A stretch of DNA of 64,000 nucleotides from contig JABMLP010000001.1 in NCBI GenBank assembly GCA_013176395.1, positions 186,001 to 250,000 on the forward strand, written 5' to 3'. The notes under the pieces were generated by a model. The model did not search any database and had not been told where the DNA came from. It was given only the letters and a program-made list of their open reading frames with translations. The DNA is from Venturia oleaginea. Its lineage: Eukaryota > Ascomycota > Dothideomycetes > Venturiales > Venturiaceae. Each line of letters opens with the position of its first letter. Within the stretch, counting starts at the first letter, position 1. This document shows, piece by piece, positions 1-10,142 of the stretch. A program made the translations under genes and the position numbers.

Positions 1-2
1 AA

Positions 3-1322
3 GAGGGATGGGACGAAACATGTACAAAAGCGTTGGCAGAGATAAAGCGCCTGAGGCGCATACACGGGAGAAGGCACACCGAAGAAGCTTGGGAAGCCTA
101 CCGCAAGGCAAGGAACCATAAGACACGGATAATCAAGAAATCGCTCCAGCAAGCACATAGAGACCGCGTAGAAATGGCAGCAGGCTCGGCTGAGTCCCTC
201 TGGAAAATATCTAAATGGGCGCGCAATAGAGAAAGCCAGCCTCCAAGTGTAACGCCAACCATAAAGTGTCCGGTAACCGGCAATCAAGCCACCACACCCA
301 CAGCAAAAACGAGTCTCTTCCGGAACGTCTTCTTCCCAGCACCTCCGGAAGCAGACCTCATTGACCTACAGAACGCCAGATACGATGGTCAAATATCAAT
401 GCCAGACATTACTGAGATGGAGGTGTTGGGTGCAATACAAGCAGCATCACCCTTGAAGGCCGCAGGACCGGATGGTATCCCAAACCGAGCCCTGCAGGTG
501 GCATCTCACATGTTGGTAGGGCACCTAACGACAATTATGAACCAGAGCCTACAACTAGGCTACTGCCCGACTCATTTTCGAAGCTCAACCACGGCGGTGT
601 TACGCAAACCAGGGAAAGAAGACTACTCGATTCCAAAGGTATACCGACCAATTGCGCTTCTGAACACCATTGGCAAGGCTATGGATGCAGTTATAGCCAA
701 AAGACTTAGCTACCTGGTAGAAACACACCAAGTCATCCCACAGATGCACATGGGAGGCAGAAAATTGAGATCAACGGAATACGCACTACATGCGGTAATC
801 GAGAGAATTTACAACGCGTGGAACAACGGAAAAGGACAAGTAGCCAGCCTGCTGCTCCTTGGCGCCTTTGATAACGTGTCCCACAAGAGACTCCTGCACA
901 ATCTACGGAAGAGAAAAGTTGATGAAAAGATAGTACGGTGGATCGCTAGCTTCCCAAGCGATAGACACACACGAATCGTCATAGATGGCTATAAATCTGA
1001 CGAGTATGCGCCCAAGACCGGGGTACCACAGGGATTGCTCCTATCCCCTATCTTATACATATTCTATAACTCCGACCTTATCAAACAATGCGACTCAAGT
1101 GATAACACGGCAGCTATAGGCTACATCGACGACGCAGCCATACTTGCATGGGGGAACACAACAGAGGAAACGGGTAAGAAACTCGAAAATGCGCTAGAAA
1201 AGGAAGACTGTTGGGCAAAGACACATGCATCGAAATTCGCCCCGGAGAAGTTCCAATTGACACACTTTACAAGAGCACGCATACGCATGAACACAAAGCA
1301 ACCCAGCCTGGGGCCGCATTGA
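3..1322 (+). pseudogene. LINE reverse transcriptase domain fragment
   Basis: The frame is open from base 3, so this is an internal piece of a longer polyprotein. Palm and finger blocks of the RT_nLTR family are readable: the P-x-x-YRPIALLNTIGK block, GVPQGLLLSPILY near 1020-1056, and the catalytic YIDDAA box at 1122-1139. Motif A reads LLLLGAFDN at about 850-876. In this family the segment normally carries L-D-V-S-G-A-F-D, so three residues including the first catalytic aspartate are missing, as expected of a clean 9-bp in-frame deletion. The frame ends at a TGA at 1320-1322, and homologous sequence continues in another frame. The enzyme should be inactive. Confidence 0.85.
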
Positions 1323-1473
1323 GCCTAGGACAACATGCAAATATCTAGGCGTGACGCTAGACAGCAAGCTCCAGTGGAAGGAACATATTGAAGAGATCAA
1401 GCGGAAAACCACGAAAACAGTGAACGCACTGTGCTCTATAGGCAGCTCAACGTGAGGCGTCAGTCTGCTAGAT

Positions 1474-1740
1474 ATGCGAAAAATCTGCCGCGCAGTAGTG
1501 GTCTCTCAGATGATGTACGCGTGCTCAATATGGTCGAATTCAGGGGCAAGAGGAAAGGTATACACGAGAAAAACGCTCGATACACTTCGGTCAATTCAAG
1601 CACGCGCAGCACGAACTATCTGCGGAGCATTCAGAGCAACCTCCAGGGCTGCCTTCGATATCGAGACCTACCTGCTCCCAGTCGAGCAACAGATATGGAA
1701 ACACAATACAAAAACCCTCAGCCGCATACTCTCATACTAA
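1474..1740 (+). pseudogene. LINE RT thumb/connection fragment
   Basis: This continuation of the LINE polyprotein has shifted frame relative to the RT palm fragment. It reads as the region after the palm, with the family-typical Q-M-x-YACSIWS block and the R-S-I-Q-A-R-A-A-R-T-I-C-G-A-F-R segment. It ends in TAA at 1738-1740. The ~200 bp between it and the RNase H fragment holds only broken frames. It has no function on its own. Confidence 0.75.
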
Positions 1741-1940
1741 GATCTCCCCAAACTGTTAGACACTCAGCTCGGAGAGCCAAGGTCAAGACAACGAACAAGC
1801 TACAATAGCCCATTATACAATATATACCGAGACACCAAGGAGAAGGGAGCAGTACATCTCGACAGGCGAGAGTTATTCCACCGTTCGTAGCAGCACCATG
1901 GTGGCAAGGTCCAAAGATACACATCGCACCAAGTGATGAA

Positions 1941-2837
1941 TTGGCATGCTCTGAACACGATTCAGTCGCCAGGATCGAGAGCAATACCTGTATCTACACA
2001 GACGGAAGCAGTATAGGTGGCCATACCGGTGCTGCAGCAGTCTGGCCGTTGAAACAACAGAAAAGAAACACGTACATGGGCCCTGAGACGATCTCTACGG
2101 TATACGCAGCAGAACTGCAAGGAATAAATCTGGCGCTGGATATGGACCAAGCAGACATCGGGGTGGGAAACAACCAAAGAAACATCAACATCTTCACTGA
2201 CAACCAGGCAGCGATACCCTCGCTGACCAGGCCAGAGGGTCGATCAGGGGCATATATAGTCGAGCAAATTGTTGAACGCATCACACAGATCCACGACTAC
2301 GGAGCAATCGTGAATGTACGATGGATCCCCGCCCATGAGGGGATTGACGGGAACGAGGCTGCTGACAAAGCCGCGAAGGAGACTACCAGATGGAGAGAAG
2401 AGGGAGAGGGAGAACTGAGAGCTGACAGATCATTCGAGCTGTACCCACTAAGAACGACACTTAAGACATGGTGCTGGAAGATGGTAAACAAACTATGGCT
2501 GACCAGTTGGAGGGCCGAGACAAAGGGGAAAGCCACGAGGAGATGTACACCCAAGCCTACTAAGAGGGTGCTCCAGCTCCATCAAGACCGGAGCAAGCGA
2601 GAAAGTGCGATCCTCGTACAGATGAGAACTGAAAAGATTGGGCTCAAGGCCTTCCTCTTCAGCCGACGTGTCCCAGGTATCCTAGATTCCAGGTGTGACT
2701 GCCGTGAGGGGACGCAGACCGTGGCCACATCCTTTTGGAATGCCGCAAGCTCCGGGACATCCGAAGAGAGGAACTGGCCGCTTTCCAGGATGAAACAACC
2801 TCCGGACTATTCTGACTGCGCACAAGTTAGCCACTAA
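1941..2837 (+). pseudogene. LINE RNase H domain and broken Cys-rich C-terminus
   Basis: This type I RNase H domain has its acidic residues in place: D in IYTDGSS, E in VYAAELQGI, D in IFTDNQAA and D in GNEAADKAAKE, preceded by the WIPAHEGI block. After the domain comes DSRCDCREGTQTVA, the start of the zinc-knuckle-like C-terminus of this LINE family. A frameshift near 2727 takes the reading out of frame. The expected H-I-L-L-E-C-R-K continuation is readable in the next frame, and homology then runs to about 2900. The RNase H part itself looks undamaged, unlike the RT part. Confidence 0.8.
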
Positions 2838-3042
2838 AGCCATCAGATTTATGGAACGTACGCGGATCCTTGGGCATGGTGGGATCGAGAACGCGTAGAC
2901 GACGTCGTGCATTGGGGGGAGACTGTAGGTAGGCGGACAGCGAAACACGAGGCATTGCCTCTCGGAGCCTAGACAATGCAGATTCGCTAGCAGGGCAGTT
3001 AGTATCTACAAAAGCAGGCAAGGCATTTGGAGATAGTGGTTA

Positions 3043-3388
3043 TGTGACGGCACGGCATATCCATACGAAGGCACAAGGCACTTCAGAACATGTCACCGAA
3101 TTACACTTAGGATCTGTACGATTGAATGTAGAGTCAGTGGAAGTGTATGGATCGCTATCAAGATTGTATTATTGTGCATCCCCTCTAAGTAAGTACAATG
3201 GTTCAAGCCGCAGGAGTAAACAAACATTACTGCCAAGCATCGAATCTCATCCGAGGCAGGTACGATTCTGAGGCCTTGATACAGGATCTAAGGTAGAGAG
3301 GTAAGAGTTTCGTAAGGAAACTCCGACTGAGTAGAAAGTGCACGAGCCATGGCACGTGATTTTAGGGTCACGTGCCGTGCCGTCACAG
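3043..3388. mobile_element. Candidate MITE with TA flanks
   Basis: A 346-bp segment begins with TGTGACGGCACGGCA (3043-3057) and ends with its exact inverse (3373-3387) plus one base. It is flanked by TA at 3041-3042 and 3389-3390, the duplication expected of Tc1/mariner-pogo elements. There is no coding sequence of note; one 75-codon frame inside resembles nothing. Its right-hand TA is the same dinucleotide that flanks the neighbouring Fot1 element, so the two abut with no spacer. The inverted repeat and flanks are seen directly; mobility is inferred. Confidence 0.55.
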
Positions 3389-3390
3389 TA

Positions 3391-4520
3391 ACGTAATTCA
3401 CTAGCGAGCGGGCCACACCACCGAGCGGGCTACCGAATCGATCATTTCATCTTTGCAAGCCTCTACACCACCACCTCATGCCTTCTAAAGCCCAGCAAGA
3501 AGGCCGATTACTTCTTGCTCTTCAAGCCTATCAAAAAGGCCAAATCACAACTATTTGCCAAGCTGCATTAGCTTATAATGTACCATACAGTACCCTCAAA
3601 TATCGCCTCTCTGGACGCGTTGCACGCGTCGAAACGCGCGCAAACAGCCACAAACTTACTCCCACAGAGGAAGAAGTCTTAACTCAATGGATTATCTCAA
3701 TGGATAATCGAGGCTATCCTGCTCGAGTCTGTGCAGTACAGAATACGGCGAAATTACTGCTTCAACAACGCGTCGGTCCCTCAGCCTCAATCGGTATCAA
3801 CTGGTCTGCCAGGTTCATCAAGCGACAGCCTACACTGCAATCGAGATTCAATCGCAAGTACGATTACAGCGTGCTCAATGCGAAGATACAGAGCTTATCG
3901 GAGCCTGGTTTCGGCTTGTGAGTAATACAATTCAGAAATACGGCATTCAAGAGGAGGATATCTATAACTTCGATGAGACTGGCTTTGCAATGGGTATTGC
4001 AAGCACCTCACGCGTCGTTACTACCTCAGATCGACGGGGCAAGCCACCTCAATTACAGCCAGGCGATCGGGAGTGAGTTACAGCAATTGAAGCGACTGTT
4101 GGCAGATGAGAATGAGAAATTGAGAGCAGCGAATGAGAGGCAAAAGAGGAAGAGAGCAGTCAAAAAAAAAGCAGATCTCAAAGAAAATAACACTTACAGT
4201 TGCAGAGGCACAAGGCCTGATGGAGAATACTGTACAGCAGCCTCCTATACAGGCAAGTGTTGCTCCTATACATCAAACAGTTGTTGCAACAGCCTCGTCA
4301 TCAAGTAGTGCAAGTCAAGGGAATTGCTTTGGTTTACCTAGTTGTTTTGTATTTAAGGGCTTTGACCATGCTGCGAGCGATTGCCCTAAATATCGATAAT
4401 CTTCTGTATAATAGATAGTCTTGATTAATAAAGGCGTTGTGGTGGTGTAAGCTTGCAAAGATGAGATGATCGATTCGGTGGCCCGCTCGGTGGTGTGGCC
4501 CGCTCGCTAGTGAATTACGT
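3391..4520 (+). mobile_element. Fot1/pogo element, internally deleted, complete ends
   Basis: The 1,130-bp element is bounded by 70-bp terminal inverted repeats at 3391-3460 and 4451-4520. They differ at only two positions, and further similarity extends inward. TA target duplications lie at 3389-3390 and 4521-4522. Each end contains two copies of a subterminal motif around CCACCGAGCGGGC. The coding region keeps the N-terminal DNA-binding part and the very C-terminus of a pogo-type transposase but has lost most of the DDE catalytic domain. The element is therefore non-autonomous, but with near-identical ends it could be mobilised by a relative. Confidence 0.9.
3478..4399 (+). pseudogene. Fot1/pogo transposase, frameshifted and internally deleted
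   Basis: The ATG at 3478 opens a frame with a psq-like helix-turn-helix (about residues 10-50) and a CENP-B/Tc5-type second DNA-binding region (about 55-130). The frame shifts near 3890. Read in the other frame, sequence continues through I-G-A-W-F-R-L-V into Y-N-F-D-E-T-G-F, which holds the first catalytic aspartate, and R-E-* at about 4074. The next family-like block is the basic C-terminal segment L-R-A-A-N-E-R-Q-K-R-K-R, so the second and third catalytic acids have been deleted. A short Cys/His-type end (CFVFKGFDHAASDCPKYR) closes the remnant at 4399. Confidence 0.85.
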
Positions 4521-4522
4521 TA

Positions 4523-5115
4523 ACCCATTCGCGATCGCTCAGCTGGATGAGTTCAGGCCTTGTACGTCTTTCAGAGGCTGTAACGACTTTCATTGACCCA
4601 ATAACGCCCATCTGGAAGCCAATCTCGTCAAAGTTGTGCGTATCCTCGTCGTGGACGCCGTACTTGGCTTTAGTATCCGCAACTAGCTTGAACCACGCGC
4701 CAATTACTTCTGGATCCTCCTGTAGTATCCTCTGCCTATCCTTTACTCGATTGAAGGCTACCTTGAGCTCATCTGAGCGCGTTACGAATCTCTCAGTCCA
4801 GTTTTTGCCTACTGGCTCTCCACCGCGTATACCCAGTAGTTTATCCGCCATATCTGCCACCTCACACAGCCGGGGTGCGAATCCTCGCGAATCGAGATGG
4901 AGGATATATCGGATAATCGTTTGTTCTTCTATCGTAGGGAGCTTATGAGAGTTTGGGCGAGTTTGAGATCGAGAGGTGATTTCGCGGAGCCGATCAGAGA
5001 GCCTTTGGTGTTTAACGTTAAAGGTTGTAGCAGCGCGCCATAGGCTTTGTATAAGCCTGAAGAGCGAGATCAACTCTACCTTCTTTTTGAACGGCTATCG
5101 CGTTGCGTTGTTGAG
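4523..5115 (-). pseudogene. Pogo-type transposase, 3'-truncated and frameshifted
   Basis: The fragment reads through a Tc5/CENP-B-type DNA-binding region (S-H-K-L-P-T-I-E-E-Q, then G-K-N-W-T-E-R-F) to H-N-F-D-E-I-G-F, with the first catalytic aspartate, and stops at D-R-E-W-V where the Fot1 element begins. Compared with the sister copy at 11826, the start codon is changed from ATG to CTG. A small deletion near 5052 also throws the first ~25 codons out of frame with the rest. The catalytic domain is cut in half, so this cannot encode an active enzyme. Confidence 0.8.
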
Positions 5116-5209
5116 ACAGTACGTGTTAAAGAGGATAAGGGCTGTGCCAAGGAAAAGTGGCCGGCTCGGTGGTTTGGCCGGCTCGGTGGTGGAATACGTA
5201 TTAGAGAGA
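4523..5209 (-). mobile_element. Second pogo-family element, 5' half only
   Basis: On the minus strand the end at 5209 carries the inverted-repeat sequence of a second family: ACGTATTCCACCACCGAGCC, then two copies of a CCACCGAGCCGGCCA motif, then a leader shared nearly base for base with the copy at 11729-12096. The transposase runs leftward from there and stops at 4523, where the TA flank of the Fot1 element begins. The other half of the element, with the rest of the DDE domain and the second terminal repeat, is absent beyond the Fot1/MITE pair, so it was lost by deletion or rearrangement. Confidence 0.75.
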
Positions 5210-6318
5210 GAAGTATTGTTTATGCTCTTCTTTTTGGTGAGGAGAACAGCTTGGATAGGCCCGCAATATTCGTCACCCGTGTGCCTCTCAATCTGGCGGT
5301 GACGCAAAATCTTGGACCCGGTCTAATACGAGCATCGTTGTCGGCGACAGTTGACACCGCTCTCATTCTTTTTTCAGGTCGCGGTGCACAGGCTTAAATA
5401 CCACGTCTCCCCCATTAAAGCCCTCGAGAACATCCCACGAAAACCTTGCAAGCATAAGCTGTATAACAACGATTTCAGCATCAATAAGGCTGACTGATGA
5501 CTATAGATTGCATACCAAGACAACCGGTCGACCGCGTGTTCAAATGCCGTCATCATCAAAAAAGAAACATAGAGGCCTCCAAACCGTACAAGATATAAAT
5601 CCAGTCATGTATACTTAGGATCCAATCCCAATTACCAGACCCAAGAATAAGAGTATTTCCGTTTATCCGGTCACTCATCACCTGTTCCATACGCCAAGGC
5701 TCAAACTTGTACCCTGGCGGATAATTTGGTGAAATATCCAGATCTGTAATTTACTTTGCCCAGCACGAATTTCTTGAACAGCTTTGTCATAGTTTCAGAG
5801 ACATGAGGCTCTGGATCGTGATGAAAATTCCACGCGGGCAATTTTGGCGTTGCTTGGCTTGGACTGATCTCGACTTTGTTCCGGTCTACATCTTGCATCA
5901 AGTCAGCGTTTGGCAATCCGACTCTTCGCGCGCAGGTAGTCGAAGCTGATTCTATTAGCCATGGTCCTCTCACGTGCACATCCTGGGAGTCCTACGGTAG
6001 CATGACATGTTTTCTTACAGATTACTGAATGCTATTCATTCTTCGTATCTGGAGACAAGATGCAATGGTGATGGTATCTTCTATCACTTGCGCGGCACTA
6101 GTACCCGTGGCGGGATGGAAGGTTTTCGTGTTTGTGCTTCTATTATGTATTTATGAATCTGTCCCTGGTAAAAATGGAGGTTGTAGCTATTGCGCATTTC
6201 AATATTGGTAATGACATGCCCGTTTTGACTTTGCTTTGGCGCAGCCTTGATGAACAGAATAACATATTGGAAGTGACTACGCCTCGTTTCCAAGGTCTAT
6301 ACAGACAGTGCAGGGCTT
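5210..6318. other. No gene assigned; one weak reading frame
   Basis: This 1.1-kb stretch lies between the transposon cluster and the kinase gene. A minus-strand frame at 5701-5979 (92 codons) has protein-like composition, with a segment rich in S, P, H and E and the stretch F-H-H-D-P-E-P-H-V-S-E. It matches no family I recognise, and it may be an exon or remnant. Nothing else is supported. Confidence 0.4.
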
Positions 6319-7238
6319 TCAGTCCTCATCAAGGATCCCAGTCTCAACCAGCTGCTCACATTCCTCTCGAATTCGACTGCAGTACTTTTCTTCTAAAACA
6401 GTGGCACGAGGAAGGCTAATGGCCCCGGGCAAGAGCTTGGTCTCCTCGGCCAAGTCTCTCAACGTGCCAAATCTTCCTTTCCAGCACTTCTCTATGATCG
6501 TATCCAGTTTCTCGTTACCCAATGGCGGAAAGTCCATGCGCTGCAAGAGATCAACCACCACAGGGCCATCTTCGGGATCGATGGTTCCGTCGTCATACGG
6601 TTCATGCCCACGAGTCATAAGATACAGCACTGATCCTATAGCAAATTGCTCATACCGGGCTCCATTAACCCCGAATGATCCACATTCTTCTCCTGCCTCC
6701 GGGCCGAGAATACGCGCCCATGGAGGAGCGCTACCTTCTGCAATCGTCCCAATCTTTTGTACGGAGTCAAAGTCTGTGAGTTTCAGATGGTCGTGACCGT
6801 CCAAAAGAAGGTTAGGTGGTCGAATATCATTGTGGACGTATCCGAGAGATTCAAGCCACGCAGCCGCGTTTGAGAGTTCCATGATCCATCGCTCAACGAG
6901 ACTGATAGGTTCTTTTTGTGTTACTTCCATGAGAGTTCCCCCAGCAGGACCTTCGCTCCGAATTTGATGCCTCGCAGACGTTCTTGCAACGTACCGCCAG
7001 TGTAGAGAGCGAGAAAGTTGCCAGTTGGAACTCGTAAGAAGCTTTGCGAGAGATCAAGACAAGGAGGATGCGATGCAAAAGTGTCATAGATTTCGTTTTC
7101 GTAAGCGAATTTGTCGCGTTCATCTTCTCGAGGGGATTTCAAGGCGATGTGATCGTTGACTTTGTGAACCCAGCCGACAGCTCCGAGGGAGATGAATTCA
7201 CCGCGAGATACTGGGATTTGTTTCCTGAAACGTGACAT
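6319..7238 (-). pseudogene. Eukaryotic-type protein kinase, single frameshift
   Basis: A Ser/Thr kinase-like fold is readable in two overlapping frames. The first (7238 to about 6970) starts MSRFRKQIPV and holds the N-lobe with the lysine of H-I-A-L-K-S-P. The second (from about 6970 to 6319) holds the catalytic loop Y-V-H-N-D-I-R-P-P-N-L-L-L, the D-F-D metal-binding triad and a C-lobe ending ETGILDED. The catalytic D and N and the magnesium D are intact. The frames do not join: a one-base loss (or two-base gain) lies around 6968-6975, and no intron signals explain it. Either this is a young pseudogene or the base is an assembly error. The substrate is unknown. It resembles the expanded, poorly characterised fungal kinase-like families. 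Confidence 0.75.
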
Positions 7239-7501
7239 GCAGAGAATCGAGCTTAAATCGATTAGAAACGTGATGGAGAAGGAAAGATCGATGTGTAAGA
7301 AGCAGGCACATTAAGCGGTGGAAGAGGTAAGGACTTTGGATGTTGATGGGAGGAACTAAGAATGGCCCAGGGGTAAGGGCGCGTATTCCAATAAGCGCTT
7401 CAGTCTCCGGCTAGAACTAAAGTGTGATGCTCCCCAAGCATCCAGCAGGGCCCGTCGTTATGGAATGAAAGCGTAACAACCTATGCGCCCGATCGACTGC
7501 T

Positions 7502-7996
7502 ATGCTTGCGCATTGCAGCGACAACCCCCCATTTAAACAGCTATTGTCCTCTCTCCCCTTCAACATTCCATTGAACGAGAAGCGTTTGATTCCCTCCGTC
7601 GGTGAGATCGTCTCCATCTTCGAGAACTTCGAAAAAGGCGAGCCCGCGAAAGCATTCGCGCGATTCTTACCAAACGCCGACTATGTAGTGACCGGCAGCC
7701 ATCACTGCTCAGGGCGATTCAGCACGCTAGAGGAGTTCAAGGAGAACACGATGGGACGCGTGAGTAAAATCTGGAAGGGACCACCCCGACTGAAAGTTCG
7801 AAATGTGGTTGGTGGAGGAGAGCAGGAGTGGGCCTGCATCGAGCTTACTGCTGAGGCGGAGTGCAATGATGGATTCCCCTTTTTTAACGAGGAAGTTATG
7901 ATGGTAAGATTTGATGAGAAGGGGATGATCGTGCAAGTGCGCGTTTACGTTGATGGTGCGCTTATCCGTGTGGCTTTGGTGGATAACGAAGAGTAA
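7502..7996 (+). CDS. NTF2/SnoaL-like small protein
   Basis: This is an intronless frame of 164 residues. The pattern fits the NTF2-like cone fold used by SnoaL-type proteins: an N-terminal helix around I-V-S-I-F-E-N-F-E-K-G, then F-L-P-N-A-D-Y-V-V-T-G-S-H-H-C-S-G-R-F, then alternating strands ending W-A-C-I-E-L-T-A-E-A and M-M-V-R-F-D-E-K-G-M-I-V-Q-V-R-V-Y-V-D. The last block is the hallmark closing strand of the family, where the ligand pocket is completed. Fungal members are single-domain proteins of 130-170 residues, often annotated as ketosteroid isomerase-like, with unknown ligand. The start at 7502 is the first ATG of the frame. It is divergent from the kinase remnant, about 260 bp away. 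Confidence 0.75.
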   Translation: MLAHCSDNPPFKQLLSSLPFNIPLNEKRLIPSVGEIVSIFENFEKGEPAKAFARFLPNADYVVTGSHHCSGRFSTLEEFKENTMGRVSKIWKGPPRLKVRNVVGGGEQEWACIELTAEAECNDGFPFFNEEVMMVRFDEKGMIVQVRVYVDGALIRVALVDNEE

Positions 7997-9095
7997 AATG
8001 CCAGGAAGCGCATGAATCGGGAGAAAGGAATGAAAATGTGCGACAAGTCGTGACGCTAGCTGATGAAGAAACTGTTTTGAATGAGAAAAGAGAAGGTGTA
8101 CTACTCCGAGAAGAAACCCACATAATCTTCCATTTCTGCGCCTTCTCGAAAGAGAATTGATATTGGCAAATGCTTCACGTGGTCTGGGGTAACTCTATGA
8201 AGAATCCTCAGGTCAAGTCATCGTATCGCCCGAAGACGCACAGGAATCAAAGAAACCGTGCCATCCCATGCAAAGAGAAAAGGGAAAAAGAAGAGAAAAA
8301 CTCACACACTAAAATGCACAACCCCAGTCTCCAAAACATCCCTCCTCGTGACCCCTCAGACCCAAATATCATCACTCTCCCATGAAGATACAGCACCGCC
8401 ACCGTCGGCCCCAATCCCTGTCTCCCTCCTTACCATCTCCCTCCCTCCGATACTCAAACACGGGAACCTCATATCCATCTTCTTTAGGTACTACATATCT
8501 CGTTTTCAAAATCCCATCTTTGGCAGGTTCAAGCGCAAGCGCCAGCACCACTTACGCGAAACTAGCGCCTTTTCGTCAGCTTCGACATTACCTTTTGGGA
8601 AGCGGGGACTGGGTCGATCGATGGGGAGGGAGAGTGGACGGAGGGTTTGGTGGGCGCAGGATTGGAATTCGGGGTCGATGATGTGTTTTATTTTGGGAGG
8701 GGGAGGGGCAGAGGGGTGGTAGGTGAGTGGAGTTTTGGGGCGTCGTTGCTTATATAGCCTTTCGGGGGGCGGGGGCGGGGTGATGCCATGAGCCGTAGAT
8801 GGTGGGCGGGTATGAGGTGGGTAAGGGTGGGGTATTTTTGAGGATAGTGGCGAGATTGGTGTCATGGGGATTGCTTATGCTGGCGTGTTGGAAGAGCGAG
8901 GTTGATAGCAGTTCGACGGGAAGCTCTAATTTTGCATCGACGACATGTTCAAAGGCTGTGCTAATCACGAAGTCCTCTTCAAGACAAGACAAGACAGAAC
9001 ATGTTTGATTTTTCAGCGCGATCGCAAGTATCAATTAAGGTGTCTACTTTTTGACTCTGCACACAACGTCCAATTGCTACCAAATAGACTCTTGT
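7997..9095. other. No gene; G-rich strand bias at 8630-8790
   Basis: Frames here are proline/serine-rich on both strands and look compositional. The plus strand is markedly guanine-rich from about 8630 to 8860, including a motif of four G-runs with short loops at 8695-8716. Nothing else is assigned. Confidence 0.5.
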
Positions 9096-10140
9096 CTAAT
9101 GGTACACATTCTTCTCCGGCTGCACATCATTCTCGAGGAAGACTTCAATCTGGTTATTCATCTTTGGACAAATGTCTTCGAGGAAGAAGCAGGCGATAAT
9201 GGCTACAATACCAAATGCCATGGAGGATAACGCAACATTCCTGAGGACGGGTTAGTATAGAATTCCCATGTTTAAGATACATGGATGGCACTTACTTGAT
9301 AGCAGCAACATAACTCTACAAGAAAGCGCCGTCGGCAGCAGTCGCAATGGCAGTCGTCAAACCTGATACCTTTTTAAGCGCAGCAGCACCCATCGGCAAC
9401 GCTACAAGAGCAGCTCGAGCGGTAGTAGGAGAAGCCCCAGCAGCTTCCGTAGCAGCAATCACACTACTCGTGGCGTGACTAGCCTGAGTCGTGGTAAGGA
9501 TAGTCGCAAACGTAGTCACAACCACAGCACCACCAGCATATCTCGCCACACCAGCCAGACCACCCGCGATACCGAGTTCGGTCTGATCAGCACCGAGTTG
9601 GATATAGGCGATGGAGAGGTATTGGGCATATCCGTAACCCATGGAGGATAGGAAAGCGTAGGCGAAGCCCATGCTTTCTTGGTCTGGTTTACGATTGCGA
9701 TGAGGGCGCCGAAGAGGGTTATTATTTTGATTGGGATGCACATTTGCCATTTCCAGTGGCTGATTGTGTTGCCGAAGAAGGAGAGGAGTACGGTGCCGGT
9801 AAAGATGCCGAAGACTTGGACGGTGGCGAGGAGGTAGATTATGTGTGGTGGGGTTTTAGCCCTGGTGAAGTAGACGCCGAGCATGGTTGGCTATGTGATA
9901 TTTGTGCCGTAGTAGAACTTTGGGAATGGTTAGTTTATTGCTCTTCTTTTGGCGTGTGGGAAAGAGCTTAACCTAGTAACGACGAAAGCACAGATGAAAG
10001 GAGCTGTGAGGCGGCGACCTTTGTTTGCAGTGAAAAGTCGAGTTGGGGCAATGGATTCCTTGGGATTGGCGGTTTCCCACAGACCAAAGAAGGTAAGGAG
10101 AATGAATCCAGCGACAAGCAATCCTGGCAGTCGGTAAAGT
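9096..10140 (-). pseudogene. TRI12-type MFS efflux pump, truncated pseudogene
   Basis: The minus strand reads as the C-terminal half of a fungal TRI12-family major facilitator (14-helix drug/siderophore-type pump, plasma membrane). The blocks in order are G-F-I-L-L-T-F-F-G-L-W-E-T, I-A-P-T-R-L-F, F-G-I-F-T-G-T-V-L-L, H-W-K-W-Q-M, Y-A-Q-Y-L-S-I-A-Y-I-Q, E-L-G-I-A-G-G-L-A-G-V-A-R-Y-A-G-G-A and, after an intron of about 60 bp, M-A-F-G-I-V-A-I-I-A-C-F-F-L-E-D, ending at 9096. Damage includes a TAG where this family has tryptophan (N-I-T-*-P-T-M-L), a TAG in place of glutamine after G-A-F-L near 9312, a frame change near 9660 and loss of everything N-terminal beyond about 10140. Both stops are single C-to-T or G-to-A changes. 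Confidence 0.8.
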
Positions 10141-10142
10141 GT

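Larger units (their letters stand above)
1..3040 (+). mobile_element. Non-LTR (LINE) retrotransposon, 5'-truncated by the window edge, decayed
   Basis: The stretch reads on the plus strand as the end of a fungal LINE polyprotein: reverse transcriptase, thumb/connection region, RNase H, then a cysteine-rich C-terminus. The reading frame is already open at base 3, so the element starts outside the window and its endonuclease part is not visible. The frame breaks at about 1322, again between 1740 and 1941, and near 2727. After the last coding fragment (to about 2900) the remaining ~140 bp looks like 3' untranslated sequence, cut off at the TA that flanks the next element at 3043. I see no poly-A tail. 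The order RT-RNase H-Cys motif fits I/Tad-type LINEs, but clade assignment needs a phylogeny. Confidence 0.85.

Noticed and set aside
8258..8865. Pro/Ser-rich frames on both strands
   Set aside because: They mirror each other over a C-rich/G-rich tract, so composition explains them.
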